A stretch of DNA of 64,000 nucleotides from Echinicola jeungdonensis (GCF_030409905.1 NZ_JAUFQT010000001.1:2769001-2833000), one strand, 5' to 3'; numbered from the stretch's first letter, positions 44,039 to 54,321 are shown. Program-made: numbers and translations. The notes: a model not told the origin generated them from the sequence alone.

Positions 44039-45490
44039 TTACCTGATACTATAGGTTTGCATAAATGGTTGGCCTTTAGGGGTTAAGCCCTCGATGAGCA
44101 ACCTGCCACTATATTCTTCCAAAAATGGACCAATTTCCTTTGGATCCCGTGCGGGTTCACCATTGATTTTGGTAAGGACAAAACCATTGCCAAGGCCCAG
44201 TTCCCTCAGATACCCCCTGGTCATCCCCGAAATTTTTATTCCATAATTGATGTCCAACCGGTCCTTTTCAACGGTATTGACCGCCTCAAGTTTTGCTCCC
44301 AAAATATTGGAACTATAAAATTCCCTTTTGATCACTCCGGTGCCTCCTTCCAAATTTTGAAGGGTAAGTTGGGCATTTTTTTCATTCCCCTCCCTTTGGT
44401 AAGTGACTGTTATTCTGTCACCAGGATAATAGTAGGATATTGCTTCTTCAAAACTTCCCTTTCCGGTTATTTTAGCCCCATCGATACTGGTGATGACATC
44501 ATTTCTATGAATGCCGGCTTTTGCTGCCGCACCATCCCTGATTACGTGGGTAACAATAACCCCATCCAATGATTCCAAATCCATTTCTTCTGCCAATTCC
44601 GGGGTGATTTCTACAGCATCAATTCCCGGAATGGCCTTTTGGACCTCTCCATATTGGATTAAATCATTGGCTACCTTCGAAGCTATGTCTACGGGCACAG
44701 CGAATCCATAACCTGTATAGGAACCTGTCCTGGAAAGAATGGCTGTGTTAATTCCTACCAATTCCCCATGAATATTGACCAATGCACCTCCCGAATTTCC
44801 AGGGTTAATTGCTGCATCGGTTTGGATAAAAGATTCAAGTGGGAAATCTCCTCCGAGAATATTGATTTGTCTTTCCTTGGCAGAAACGATACCCGCAGTG
44901 ACGGTGGAAGTAAGGTTAAATGGGTTGCCTACGGCCATGACCCATTCTCCTATTTTTAGGTCCCTACTGCTTCCCCTTTGAATTTCAGGGAGCCCTTTGG
45001 CATCTATTTTCAATACTGCAATATCAGTATTGGCGTCAGTGCCAACCAATTTTGCCTTGAAAGTCCTTTTATGATGGACTACCTCTATGGTTTCCGCCCT
45101 GTCAACCACATGGTTGTTGGTAATGATATAACCATCTTCACTGAAAATCACCCCAGAGCCGGTGCTTACCCTTTGTGGGGATCCGCCTTGCGGGCCAAAG
45201 AAAAAGTCAAACATACTGTACCTGCGGTAATCGGTCCCTGAAAAATTCTTGATAAAAACGACCGACTCTTTACTTTTTTCCGAGGCCTCCACAAAAGATA
45301 TGGGAGGATTGGTTTGAATATTATTGCCAGTTGCTGGTCTGGAGAAATTTACCTGCTGAGGCTGGGGAATTTCGGTGTTATGCATTGGAGATTCATTTTG
45401 AGGATCCTCTCCATTTACCAACTCGAAAGTTCCGGCTCCCATGAGTCCTGCAAAAAAGGCCAGCCCAAATGTTATGAAGCTTTTTTTCAT
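44039..45490 (-). CDS. DegP/HtrA family serine protease
   Basis: 483 aa from the ATG at 45490; the frame runs eight codons further to a TTG. Signal-anchor-like hydrophobic stretch near the N-terminus (SFITFGLAFFAGLMGAGTF). Protease domain with His in NNHVVD, Asp in TDIAVLKID and Ser in GNSGGAL, followed by two PDZ-like segments (GVIVTHVIRDGAAAKAGIHRNDVI in pieces). Periplasmic quality-control protease/chaperone. Single gene with its own terminator. Confidence 0.95.
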   Translation of the reverse strand: MKKSFITFGLAFFAGLMGAGTFELVNGEDPQNESPMHNTEIPQPQQVNFSRPATGNNIQTNPPISFVEASEKSKESVVFIKNFSGTDYRRYSMFDFFFGPQGGSPQRVSTGSGVIFSEDGYIITNNHVVDRAETIEVVHHKRTFKAKLVGTDANTDIAVLKIDAKGLPEIQRGSSRDLKIGEWVMAVGNPFNLTSTVTAGIVSAKERQINILGGDFPLESFIQTDAAINPGNSGGALVNIHGELVGINTAILSRTGSYTGYGFAVPVDIASKVANDLIQYGEVQKAIPGIDAVEITPELAEEMDLESLDGVIVTHVIRDGAAAKAGIHRNDVITSIDGAKITGKGSFEEAISYYYPGDRITVTYQREGNEKNAQLTLQNLEGGTGVIKREFYSSNILGAKLEAVNTVEKDRLDINYGIKISGMTRGYLRELGLGNGFVLTKINGEPARDPKEIGPFLEEYSGRLLIEGLTPKGQPFMQTYSIR

Positions 45491-45883
45491 GAGATTTTTG
45501 ATTTTATTGTCCAATTTACGATCAAACTCTTACTAAGGTATACCGTTTAACAATTTTTAATATGTTTTGTGCAATCCAGCTTTCATTACCCTTTTGAATG
45601 AATTTTTTCATGGGTTTATCTTATTTTTAAAACGACTTTTTCACCCAAAATAGGGATTAATCTTAAGTGATTTTTTTAACTAAAGTTACAGGTACGTGGA
45701 TTTTATTTATTGATCAATAGGATAATTATCCGATTTCCAAGATGATGCCAAAACTGAGGGGGGTGAAAAAGAGGCAAAAATTCCAAGGAAAAGTCTATTA
45801 ACCTTGTAAATTTGTCAGCTTATTAGAATAGCTTTGGAAGAGAACCGGTTTGATTATGGCCGGTTGAGTGAAAATAGACTTAC
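45491..45883. other. Intergenic region between htrA and dxr
   Basis: 393 bp between divergent genes, AT-rich. Only one -7-like box for dxr (45807-45814) is convincing; no RNA gene, repeat or ORF of note is visible. Confidence 0.5.
45807..45814 (+). promoter_or_regulatory. Candidate -7 element for dxr
   Basis: TAAATTTG matches TAnnTTTG, 69 bp before the dxr start. No TTTG lies at the standard -33 spacing. Confidence 0.45.
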
Positions 45884-47044
45884 ATGTCAGAAAAAAAGAA
45901 AGTAGCCCTTTTAGGTTCTACCGGAAGTATAGGGACACAAGCATTGGAGGTGATCAGGGGCCATGCAGATCGGTTTGAAGTGGAAGTGCTGACAGCCCAA
46001 AATAATGTAGATCTCCTTGTTCAGCAAGCTTTGGAGTTTAAGCCCAATGCTGTTGTAATTGTCAATGAAACCCATTACCCGAAAGTAAAAGAGGCTTTAG
46101 ATCCTCACTTTATCAAGGTGTTTGCAGGTGAAAATTCCCTGGCCCAAGTGGTAGAAATGGATTCCATAGATGTGGTTTTGACAGCTTTGGTGGGATACTC
46201 AGGATTATTGCCGACGATCAAAGCCATTGAAGCAGGCAAACAAATTGCCCTTGCTAACAAAGAAACACTTGTAGTGGCCGGTGAATTAATTACAAAGCTG
46301 GCTAGGGAAAAAGGGGTAAATATTTATCCGATAGATTCAGAACATTCTGCTATTTTTCAATGTCTGGTAGGTGAATTTCATAACCCTATTGAGAAATTGA
46401 TTCTTACTGCTTCTGGCGGGCCATTTAGAGGGAAGGATAAACAATTTTTAAGTACTGTAACCAAGGAGCAGGCACTGAAACATCCCAATTGGGACATGGG
46501 GGCAAAAATTACCATTGATTCCGCTTCAATGATGAATAAAGGTTTGGAAGTTATTGAAGCCAAATGGTTGTTTGGGGTAGACCCAAAACAAATTGAAGTG
46601 GTGGTCCATCCCCAATCCATTGTCCATTCTTTGGTCCAATTTGAAGATGGAAGTATAAAAGCACAACTTGGATTGCCTGACATGCGTATTCCTATTCAGT
46701 TTGCTTTATCTTATCCGGACAGGTTTGTTTCAGATTTTCCCAGGTTTGATTTTATGAAATATCCTTCCCTGGGATTTGAAGCTCCAGATGGGGATACATT
46801 CAGGAACTTATCACTTGCCTTTGAGGCTTTAGAAAAAGGAGGCAATGCTCCATGCATCTTAAATGCTAGCAACGAAGTGGTTGTGGCCGCATTTTTGTGC
46901 GGAGAGGTAGGCTTCCTTGAAATGTCAGATATAATAGGCCATACCTTGCAAACCGTGGACTTTATTGCTCATCCCAGCTTGGAAGATTATGTGGAGACTG
47001 ACAAAAAGGCAAGAGAAAAAACAAAAGAATTAATTAAGCATTAA
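45884..47044 (+). CDS. dxr: 1-deoxy-D-xylulose-5-phosphate reductoisomerase
   Basis: 386 aa, the usual length. NADPH site GSTGSIGTQ (about 10-18), the metal/substrate motifs DSEHSA (about 154-159) and SGGPFRG, MNKGLEVIEA (about 213-222) and the C-terminal domain. Second step of the non-mevalonate isoprenoid pathway. It is 10 bp from rseP, an order common in bacteria. Confidence 0.97.
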   Translation: MSEKKKVALLGSTGSIGTQALEVIRGHADRFEVEVLTAQNNVDLLVQQALEFKPNAVVIVNETHYPKVKEALDPHFIKVFAGENSLAQVVEMDSIDVVLTALVGYSGLLPTIKAIEAGKQIALANKETLVVAGELITKLAREKGVNIYPIDSEHSAIFQCLVGEFHNPIEKLILTASGGPFRGKDKQFLSTVTKEQALKHPNWDMGAKITIDSASMMNKGLEVIEAKWLFGVDPKQIEVVVHPQSIVHSLVQFEDGSIKAQLGLPDMRIPIQFALSYPDRFVSDFPRFDFMKYPSLGFEAPDGDTFRNLSLAFEALEKGGNAPCILNASNEVVVAAFLCGEVGFLEMSDIIGHTLQTVDFIAHPSLEDYVETDKKAREKTKELIKH

Positions 47045-47054
47045 ATAAATAAGC

Positions 47055-48374
47055 ATGGATACTTTGATAATGGTGGGGCAGCTTTTGCTGGGCTTATCAA
47101 TTTTGGTTGGGTTACATGAGTTAGGCCATTTGCTGTCTGCCAAGTTGTTTGGCATGCGGGTGGAAAAATTTTCCATTGGTTTCCCTCCAAAGGTAATCGG
47201 TTTTAAATATGGTGAAACTGAATATTCTTTAGGGGCCATACCATTAGGTGGATTTGTCAAAATCTCAGGAATGATGGATGAATCAATGGATAAAGAGCAA
47301 CTCAACTCGGAGCCCCAACCTTGGGAATTTAGGGCAAAACCTGCTTGGCAGCGTTTGATCGTCATGTTAGGGGGGATTATTGTAAACGTAATCACAGGGG
47401 TATTAATATTTATTTTCCTAGTTTATGATAAAGGAGAAACTTATTTTTCAAGAGACCAGATCATAGAACACGGGATTGTAGCCTATGATATTGGAGAGCA
47501 AATTGGCTTTCAAGATGGAGATAAGGTGTTGAATATTAATGGGAAACCCTATCAAAGTCTATCTGATTTGAGCAGTGGAGATGCTTTATTGAGTGACAAT
47601 GGGTATTATACCGTTGAGCGGGATGGAAAAATTGTGAAAATCGAAATACCAAGAGGATTTATCAACTCTTTTTCTGACCGGGAAAGCATGTCCAATTTTA
47701 TTGATATTGGGATTCCTTTTACCATCAAAAAAGCAGTGAAAGGAGGAAATGCAATAGATGTTGGCTTTCAGGACGGGGATAAGATCTTGGCAGTTAATGG
47801 GGAAAAGGTTCGTTATTTTAATGACTTTCAGGAAAAATTGTCTTCCAATGCATCTAAGGAGGTGGAGTTGACCTATGAAAGAAATGGGGAGGTCCTTACA
47901 GATAAGGTAAAAGTCAATAAGAATGGCTTGATAGGGGTAATGGTAAACCCATTGATCGAGCCGGTTCGCAAAAGTTATTCATTTGCCGAATCCATTCCCA
48001 AAGGTGCTGAAAGGGCATTTAGTGTGGTAATAGTCAATGCAAGGGCCCTGGGTAAAATGTTTACTGGGGAAGTTTCTGCCAAAAATGTAAGTGGACCAAT
48101 TGGAATGGCCCAGATCTACGGAAGTAACTGGGATTGGGTGAAATTTTGGAGCATTACCGGTCTTATTTCCATGATCCTTGCCTTTATGAATTTATTGCCT
48201 ATTCCAGCATTGGATGGGGGGCATGTGGTTTTTCTTCTGTATGAAATGGTGTCCGGAAAAAGCCCTTCTGAGAAATTTCTGGAGAATGCCCAAAAAGTTG
48301 GTATGGTGCTCCTATTAGCCTTGATGGTTTTTGCCATAGGTAATGATATTTTGAAATTATTTTCAGGAGGCTGA
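47055..48374 (+). CDS. rseP: RIP metalloprotease RseP
   Basis: 439 aa. Zinc motif HELGH (His21, Glu22, His25) in the first membrane helix, two PDZ domains (YDIGEQIGFQDGDKVL, VGFQDGDKILAVNG), and the NPDG-like LLPIPALDGGH near residue 385, with C-terminal helices. It cleaves membrane-anchored anti-sigma or signal-peptide remnants. Follows dxr by 10 bp; a strong terminator closes the pair. Confidence 0.96.
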   Translation: MDTLIMVGQLLLGLSILVGLHELGHLLSAKLFGMRVEKFSIGFPPKVIGFKYGETEYSLGAIPLGGFVKISGMMDESMDKEQLNSEPQPWEFRAKPAWQRLIVMLGGIIVNVITGVLIFIFLVYDKGETYFSRDQIIEHGIVAYDIGEQIGFQDGDKVLNINGKPYQSLSDLSSGDALLSDNGYYTVERDGKIVKIEIPRGFINSFSDRESMSNFIDIGIPFTIKKAVKGGNAIDVGFQDGDKILAVNGEKVRYFNDFQEKLSSNASKEVELTYERNGEVLTDKVKVNKNGLIGVMVNPLIEPVRKSYSFAESIPKGAERAFSVVIVNARALGKMFTGEVSAKNVSGPIGMAQIYGSNWDWVKFWSITGLISMILAFMNLLPIPALDGGHVVFLLYEMVSGKSPSEKFLENAQKVGMVLLLALMVFAIGNDILKLFSGG

Positions 48375-48396
48375 AATTAAAATCATAAAAATAAAG

Positions 48397-48427
48397 AAAA
48401 GGGGGAGCGGAAGTTCCCCCTTTTTTT
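48397..48427 (+). terminator. Terminator after rseP
   Basis: Arms AAAAGGGGGA (48397-48406) and TCCCCCTTTT (48415-48424) with a T run. Confidence 0.88.
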
Positions 48428-48601
48428 AACGAAACATTTAGGTCCCGGAAGAAAAGGTGTTCAGAAATCATGCTTATTCCTGCCATTTTGTACCAATCCA
48501 AACATTGGCATATCCCTTGAGTTTAGTAAAGGAGCCTTTGTTAATTAAAGGTTCTTCTTGTATTTTAAATAAAATATGACAAAATAACAGTCATTATCTA
48601 T

Positions 48602-51085
48602 ATGAACAAAAACGACAGTCCACTATACCAATCTTTGATCATGGGGGATTTTGCCGGAGAAGGTGATTTGATCCATTTGATCACGGATGAAGAGGAAGAA
48701 GGACAAACCCAGCCCGAAGATTTTTCAGATGAAATTCCGATTCTTTCCGTAAGGAATACCGTTTTGTTCCCAGGGGTGGTAATACCCATCACTGTGGGGA
48801 GAGAGCGTTCCATAAGATTGGTCAAAAAAGCCCAAAAGGGCAATAAAATGATTGGGGTGTGTGCCCAGGTCAACCCCAATAACGATGACCCCTCTTGGGA
48901 GGATATTTACCATGTAGGGACCATTGCAAAAATCATAAAAATGATTGTATTGCCAGATGGAAATACAACCATTATTATCCAGGGCAAAACGCGATTCAAG
49001 ATAAAAGAAACTTTGCGGGAGGATCCTTATTTTGAAGCTAAGGTGGAATATTTGGAGGAAAGCTTCCCGGATAATAATAAGGAAATTGATGCCCTTGAAG
49101 AATCCCTTAAAGATGCTGCAGGTAAAATCCTCCAGCTGAATCCTGAAATTCCAAGGGAGGCTCAGGTAGCCTTGGATAATATTGACAGTACTGCATTTCT
49201 GACTCATTTTCTTTCTTCCAATATCAATGCTCCAGTAGAGGCCAAGCAAAAGCTTTTGGAGATCAATGATGGCCTGGAACGGGCTACTTTGTTGCTGGAA
49301 TATATGATGAAAGATATCCAGATGCTGGAACTTAAAAGTGAGATTCACAAAAAGGTCCACACGGATATTGACCAGCAACAAAGGGATTACTTCCTTCGTC
49401 AGCAGATGAAAGTTTTGCAGACTGAGTTGGGAGAGGAAGGTCCTGAGAAGGAAGTGGAAGAACTCCGGGCAAAAGGGAAAAAGAAAAATTGGCCCCCTGA
49501 GGTAGCTAAACATTTTGAAAAGGAACTGGATAAAATCCTCCGAATTAATCCCTCTGCAGCAGAATACCCCATAGCATTAAATTATGCTGAGGTAATGGTG
49601 GAATTGCCCTGGGATGAAACTACCCCGGATAATTTCGACCTTAAAAGAGCTAAGGACATATTGGATAATGACCATTATGGTTTGGATAAGGTCAAAGACA
49701 GAATCATAGAATACTTGGCTGTCCTGAAATTAAAAAGAGATTTGAAAGGGCCTATTCTTTGTTTATATGGCCCTCCGGGTGTGGGGAAAACCTCCCTGGG
49801 GAAATCCATTGCCAAAGCCCTTGGCAGGAAATATGTCCGCATGTCACTAGGCGGGCTTCATGATGAAGCAGAGATTAGAGGCCATAGAAAAACCTATGTA
49901 GGAGCGATGCCGGGCAAGATCATCCAAAGCATGAAAAAGGTCAAAACATCCAATCCAGTTTATGTTTTGGATGAAGTGGACAAGTTGAGCTCCGATTTTA
50001 GAGGGGACCCATCTTCTGCTTTGTTGGAAGTGCTTGATCCAGAGCAAAACAGCACCTTTGTAGATAACTTCCTGGAAGTTGAATATGACCTTTCCAAGGT
50101 TTTGTTCATTGCTACTGCCAACTCATTGGAAACTATTCAGCCCGCCCTAAGGGATAGGATGGAAGTAATAGAGGTGACCGGATATACCATGGAGGAAAAG
50201 GTTGAAATATGTAAAAAGCATTTGATTCCTAAGCAAAGAAAAGAGCATGGATTGAAAGCAAAGGATGTTAGCTTTGATAAAAAGGCCATTGTCAAAATCA
50301 TTGAAGACTATACCCGTGAATCTGGTGTACGGAACCTTGAAAGGACCATTGGTACAGTGATTCGAAATGTGGCCAAGTCCATTGCCATGGAGGAAGAATA
50401 CCAGAAAAAAATCACTCCTGCCATGGTCCGTAAGATTCTTGGTGGGGAAATCTTTGATAAGGAAATTTACCAGGACAACAGTGTTGCCGGAGTAGTTACC
50501 GGTCTTGCCTGGACTTCCGTAGGAGGGGAAATTTTGTTTATAGAAACTTCCTTGAGTAAAGGGAAAGGTAAATTAACCCTTTCCGGTCAATTGGGCGATG
50601 TGATGAAAGAATCAGCTATGACAGCCATTTCTTATCTTCGGTCCCGGGCAGATTCCCTGGGTATCGATAATAGGATATTTGACCAATATGACCTGCACGT
50701 CCATGTTCCAGCAGGTGCAGTTCCTAAAGATGGGCCTTCCGCAGGGATTACTATGTTGACAGCTTTGGCTTCCTTATACACCCAAAGGAAAGTGAAGGCC
50801 AAACTGGCCATGACAGGAGAAATAACCCTTAGGGGGAAAGTGATGCCTGTGGGTGGCATTAAAGAAAAAATCCTGGCTGCGAAGCGTGCAGGTATCAAGG
50901 AAATTGTTTTATGTAATAGAAACAAGAAGGATATTGAGGAAATCGATAAAAAATACCTAGAAGGGGTGAAATTCCATTTTGTGGATAAAGTGGATGAAGT
51001 GTTGGACATAGCGCTGCTTAAAGTCAAAGTGGATTACCCCCTGAAATTGACTTTTGAAAAGTCTGATAAAGCGGTTGAAGCCTGA
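48602..51085 (+). CDS. lon: ATP-dependent protease La (Lon)
   Basis: 827 aa. LON substrate-binding domain (ILSVRNTVLFPGVVIPITV), coiled-coil, AAA+ with GPPGVGKTS (Walker A) and YVLDEVDKL (Walker B), and the C-terminal serine-lysine protease with KDGPSAGI (Ser713) and GGIKEKILAAKR (Lys756, by analogy to the 43-residue Ser-Lys spacing in E. coli). Cytoplasmic protein quality control. Its last 32 bp overlap the open frame of porQ. Confidence 0.97.
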   Translation: MNKNDSPLYQSLIMGDFAGEGDLIHLITDEEEEGQTQPEDFSDEIPILSVRNTVLFPGVVIPITVGRERSIRLVKKAQKGNKMIGVCAQVNPNNDDPSWEDIYHVGTIAKIIKMIVLPDGNTTIIIQGKTRFKIKETLREDPYFEAKVEYLEESFPDNNKEIDALEESLKDAAGKILQLNPEIPREAQVALDNIDSTAFLTHFLSSNINAPVEAKQKLLEINDGLERATLLLEYMMKDIQMLELKSEIHKKVHTDIDQQQRDYFLRQQMKVLQTELGEEGPEKEVEELRAKGKKKNWPPEVAKHFEKELDKILRINPSAAEYPIALNYAEVMVELPWDETTPDNFDLKRAKDILDNDHYGLDKVKDRIIEYLAVLKLKRDLKGPILCLYGPPGVGKTSLGKSIAKALGRKYVRMSLGGLHDEAEIRGHRKTYVGAMPGKIIQSMKKVKTSNPVYVLDEVDKLSSDFRGDPSSALLEVLDPEQNSTFVDNFLEVEYDLSKVLFIATANSLETIQPALRDRMEVIEVTGYTMEEKVEICKKHLIPKQRKEHGLKAKDVSFDKKAIVKIIEDYTRESGVRNLERTIGTVIRNVAKSIAMEEEYQKKITPAMVRKILGGEIFDKEIYQDNSVAGVVTGLAWTSVGGEILFIETSLSKGKGKLTLSGQLGDVMKESAMTAISYLRSRADSLGIDNRIFDQYDLHVHVPAGAVPKDGPSAGITMLTALASLYTQRKVKAKLAMTGEITLRGKVMPVGGIKEKILAAKRAGIKEIVLCNRNKKDIEEIDKKYLEGVKFHFVDKVDEVLDIALLKVKVDYPLKLTFEKSDKAVEA

Positions 51086-52097
51086 TATAATATATCGATG
51101 GATTTTAGTTTGGGGATGTCTTCTGGCATCCCTTTGCACTTCCATGGGGCAGGAAAGCCAAGCTGGTTTTGCTTTTATTGATCATCCTTCCTCTACCCAA
51201 CAGGCTGCCTTGGGAGGGCTAAACCTGACATCTTCCCATGACCCCCTTATGTTTTTAGCCAACCCCTCAGGAATGGACAGCACAATAGTTGGGGCTGCCT
51301 CCTTCCATTATCTTAATTTTCCTGGAGGAGTAGATATTTTTCAAATGGGATATCATTGGTCAAGCTGGGGAAATGGGATTATGGGTGCTGGCTTGCAATA
51401 TTTTAATTATGGGGCTTTTGAGGGTTATGATGAAACCGGAAGTTATACAGGTAAGTTTTACGCAAGGGAATTTGCCATAACTTTGGGCCATGCTTTTTCG
51501 CAAGGGGTTTTTCAATATGGTGGAAGTTTAAAATTGCTGGGGTCCATATTGGAGTCATATAATGCATATGCTTTAGCCTTTGATTTTGGAGTGGGATATC
51601 AGCACCCAAAAAAAGATTTAAAAATGGGCATGGTTGTTAAAAACTTAGGTTTTCCAATATCGTCTTATTTAGAAGGGCAAAAAAAGCTTAGCTTGCCCAC
51701 AGATATAAAAATAGGCCTTAGTATTAAACCTGAACATATGCCGGTAAGGTTTCACCTTACTGCCAGGAATATAAAAAAAGAAGAAAGAGATTATTTCTAT
51801 TCCTTTAGGGATTCTTCCAATGATCAGTCAGGTTGGGGAGAAAGTGTGTTCCGGAGATTGATTTGGGGGGCTGAGATTCTTGCCCATGATAATTTCAGGA
51901 TGCAAATTGGATACAATCACCTTATACGGAAAGAGCTTTCTGTTGCTTCCGGTAATGGATTGGGAGGATTTAGCGGGGGATTTACCTTAGGGATTAAGAA
52001 ATTTGAGTTATCTTATACAAGGATGTTTTATCAGGTAGCTAGTGCTGCCAACTTAATTGGAATAACAACAAATATCAATGACTTAAGGTCATTTTGA
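51054..52097 (+). CDS. porQ: Type IX secretion system protein PorQ
   Basis: 347 aa as drawn from a TTG at 51054 inside lon; a second TTG at 51078, eight codons later, is equally plausible and still overlaps the lon stop. Either gives a signal peptide (YRWILVWGCLLASLCTSMG). The mature protein shows PorQ/PorV-type outer-membrane barrel features: FAFIDHPSSTQQAALGG, NPSGMDS, and alternating beta strands to the C-terminus. It belongs to the T9SS that exports CTD-bearing proteins. Placed between lon and hslU. Confidence 0.83.
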   Translation: MKSLIKRLKPDIIYRWILVWGCLLASLCTSMGQESQAGFAFIDHPSSTQQAALGGLNLTSSHDPLMFLANPSGMDSTIVGAASFHYLNFPGGVDIFQMGYHWSSWGNGIMGAGLQYFNYGAFEGYDETGSYTGKFYAREFAITLGHAFSQGVFQYGGSLKLLGSILESYNAYALAFDFGVGYQHPKKDLKMGMVVKNLGFPISSYLEGQKKLSLPTDIKIGLSIKPEHMPVRFHLTARNIKKEERDYFYSFRDSSNDQSGWGESVFRRLIWGAEILAHDNFRMQIGYNHLIRKELSVASGNGLGGFSGGFTLGIKKFELSYTRMFYQVASAANLIGITTNINDLRSF

Positions 52098-52119
52098 TGT
52101 AAAAGATATCAAATTAATT

Positions 52120-53523
52120 ATGAAAGAAATCAAACAATTGACACCAAGGCAAATTGTCCAGGAGTTAGATAAATATATCATTGGACAGGAAGAAGCTAAA
52201 AGAAATGTGGCTATTGCCCTTAGAAACAGGATCAGAAGAATGATGGTTAAGACTGATCTGCAAAAGGATATTGTTCCTAATAATATTCTGATGATTGGTG
52301 CTACCGGGGTAGGAAAGACGGAGATTGCCAGGAGGCTTGCCAGTGTGGCCAATGCTCCATTTACAAAGGTGGAAGCTTCCAAATTTACTGAAGTAGGGTA
52401 TGTAGGGCGTGATGTGGAGAGCATGGTAAGAGACTTGGTGGAGCAATCCATCAATTTGGTGAAGGAAGCTAAAAATGAGGAGGTAAAAGAAAGAGCCGCT
52501 GAAAATGTGGAGGATATTTTGTTGGATATTTTGATTCCCCCAGTCAAAACGCCCACCTACAGTGCTACTTCTTCTACAGCCCAACAGGGAGAGTTTGACC
52601 CAGATAAGGCTTCAGAACAGGAGCTAAATGAAAGAACCAGGGAGCGTTTCCGTGAAAAACTTAAAAATGGTGAACTGGAGGAGAGGAAAGTGGAGATCAA
52701 TGTCAAACAATCTTCCAATGTGGGAGTTGGCATGATCGGTAATGGGATGATAGATGATGCCAGTATGGCCGGGCTTCAGGATATGTTGAGTGGAATGATG
52801 CCCAAAAAGACCAAAAAGAGAAAATTGACCATTGCCGAGGCCAGGAAAATTTTGATGGAAGAGGAAACTTCCAAACTTATAGATTTTGATGAAGTCAAAG
52901 AAGAAGCCATCCATTTGGCTGAAAACAATGGGATTATTTTTGTTGATGAGGTGGATAAAATTGCCTCCAAGAGCGGCCAGGGAAGTGGTGGCCCCGATGT
53001 AAGCAGGGAAGGTGTCCAAAGGGACCTTCTTCCCATAGTGGAAGGAAGTGCAGTCAATACTAAATATGGATTGGTGCACACCGATCATGTGCTGTTTATT
53101 GCTGCGGGTGCTTTCCATGTGAGCAAACCCTCTGACCTTATCCCGGAATTGCAAGGACGTTTCCCCATCAGGGTGGAATTGGATAACCTTACTCAAAAGG
53201 ATTTTGCCAGGATTTTGAGGGAACCCAAAAATGCCCTGACCAAGCAATACCAGGCCTTGTTCAAAGCTGAGGAAGTTTCATTGGAATATTCGGATGAAGC
53301 TATAGAGGAAATTGCCCGTTTGGCCTTCAAGATTAACGAAGAAGTCGAAAATATTGGTGCAAGAAGACTTCATACTGTTATGAGTCATTTATTGAATGAT
53401 TTCTTATTTGACGTTCCAGATACCATTGAGGCCAATTCTAAAATTCTGATCACCAAGGAAATGGTGGAAGATAGGTTGAGTTCTTTGGTGAAAAATAGAG
53501 ATCTTTCTCAATATATATTGTAA
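52120..53523 (+). CDS. hslU: HslU ATPase of the HslUV protease
   Basis: 467 aa. HslU opening LTPRQIVQELDKYIIGQEEAKRNVAIALRNR-type region (I-domain follows), Walker A GATGVGKTE (about 58-66), Walker B IIFVDEVDK and GAFHVSKPSDLIPELQGRFP, ending in DLSQYIL, close to the family C-terminus that docks in HslV. hslV is not adjacent here. It follows porQ by 22 bp. Confidence 0.95.
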   Translation: MKEIKQLTPRQIVQELDKYIIGQEEAKRNVAIALRNRIRRMMVKTDLQKDIVPNNILMIGATGVGKTEIARRLASVANAPFTKVEASKFTEVGYVGRDVESMVRDLVEQSINLVKEAKNEEVKERAAENVEDILLDILIPPVKTPTYSATSSTAQQGEFDPDKASEQELNERTRERFREKLKNGELEERKVEINVKQSSNVGVGMIGNGMIDDASMAGLQDMLSGMMPKKTKKRKLTIAEARKILMEEETSKLIDFDEVKEEAIHLAENNGIIFVDEVDKIASKSGQGSGGPDVSREGVQRDLLPIVEGSAVNTKYGLVHTDHVLFIAAGAFHVSKPSDLIPELQGRFPIRVELDNLTQKDFARILREPKNALTKQYQALFKAEEVSLEYSDEAIEEIARLAFKINEEVENIGARRLHTVMSHLLNDFLFDVPDTIEANSKILITKEMVEDRLSSLVKNRDLSQYIL

Positions 53524-53537
53524 TTAAAATGATTTTA

Positions 53538-53573
53538 AGCCAAAACATAAAAGAAATTCCTTTTGTTTTGGCT
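53538..53573 (+). terminator. Hairpin after hslU
   Basis: Arms AGCCAAAAC (53538-53546) and GTTTTGGCT (53565-53573) with a further internal stem; an A/T tract follows, but not a clean T run. Confidence 0.65.
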
Positions 53574-53589
53574 ATAAAATTTTAATCCT

Positions 53590-54321
53590 ATGAAAAACAA
53601 GCTTTTTATTGTTACAGGTAGCAGCAAAGGTTTGGGTAAAGCCCTTGTGGAGGCATTAGTAAAAGAAGATGGTAGTCAGGTAATTGGGGTTTCCAGGTCT
53701 ACAATGGATGATATCTCTGGTATTGAACATGTAAAATTGGATTTGGGAGATATCCAGGAATTGGAGAAAAAACTGGACAGGATTTTTCCAATTGATGATT
53801 TTGACCAGGTGGTATTGATCAATAATGCGGGTTGGATCGGTGAAATTGCCCCTGTGGGAAAATTGACCCCTGAAGGAATTGCCAAACTCCAAACGGTTAA
53901 TGTGGTTGCTCCGGCCATTTTGATGAATGAATTTGTGAGGAGGTATGGGAAACAAATGGAAACCAAAAAAGTTATTGTTAATATTTCTTCCGGAGCTGCC
54001 AATAAAAATATCGATGGATGGTCCGGATACAGCAGTACCAAAGCCGCCCTGAACAGGATGACAGCCATTGCCCAGGAAGAAAGCGAACTTCATGATTATG
54101 GAATCCAATATTATGCACTTTCTCCAGGGGTTATTGATACTCCCATGCAGGAAGAAATCAGGTCAAGCCAAAAGGATGATTTTAGCAATGTAGAAAAATT
54201 CAAAGCGTTAAAGGCCAATGCTGAGCTGAGCACGCCTAAAAATACCGCTCAAAAAGTCTTGCATTTGATACGGAATGTTCAGGATTATAAAGAGGTCTTT
54301 CAGGATGTAAGAGAGTTTTAA
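53590..54321 (+). CDS. Short-chain dehydrogenase/reductase, sepiapterin/benzil-reductase-like
   Basis: 243 aa. Rossmann TGSSKGLG (about 8-15), NNAG (about 79-82), catalytic Tyr-x-x-x-Lys in YSSTK (about 147-151) with the Ser before it (NISSG), and SPGVIDTPM. This spacing resembles YueD/benzil and sepiapterin reductases; the substrate is unknown. Convergent with, and overlapping by 4 bp, the SixA-like phosphatase gene. Confidence 0.85.
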   Translation: MKNKLFIVTGSSKGLGKALVEALVKEDGSQVIGVSRSTMDDISGIEHVKLDLGDIQELEKKLDRIFPIDDFDQVVLINNAGWIGEIAPVGKLTPEGIAKLQTVNVVAPAILMNEFVRRYGKQMETKKVIVNISSGAANKNIDGWSGYSSTKAALNRMTAIAQEESELHDYGIQYYALSPGVIDTPMQEEIRSSQKDDFSNVEKFKALKANAELSTPKNTAQKVLHLIRNVQDYKEVFQDVREF

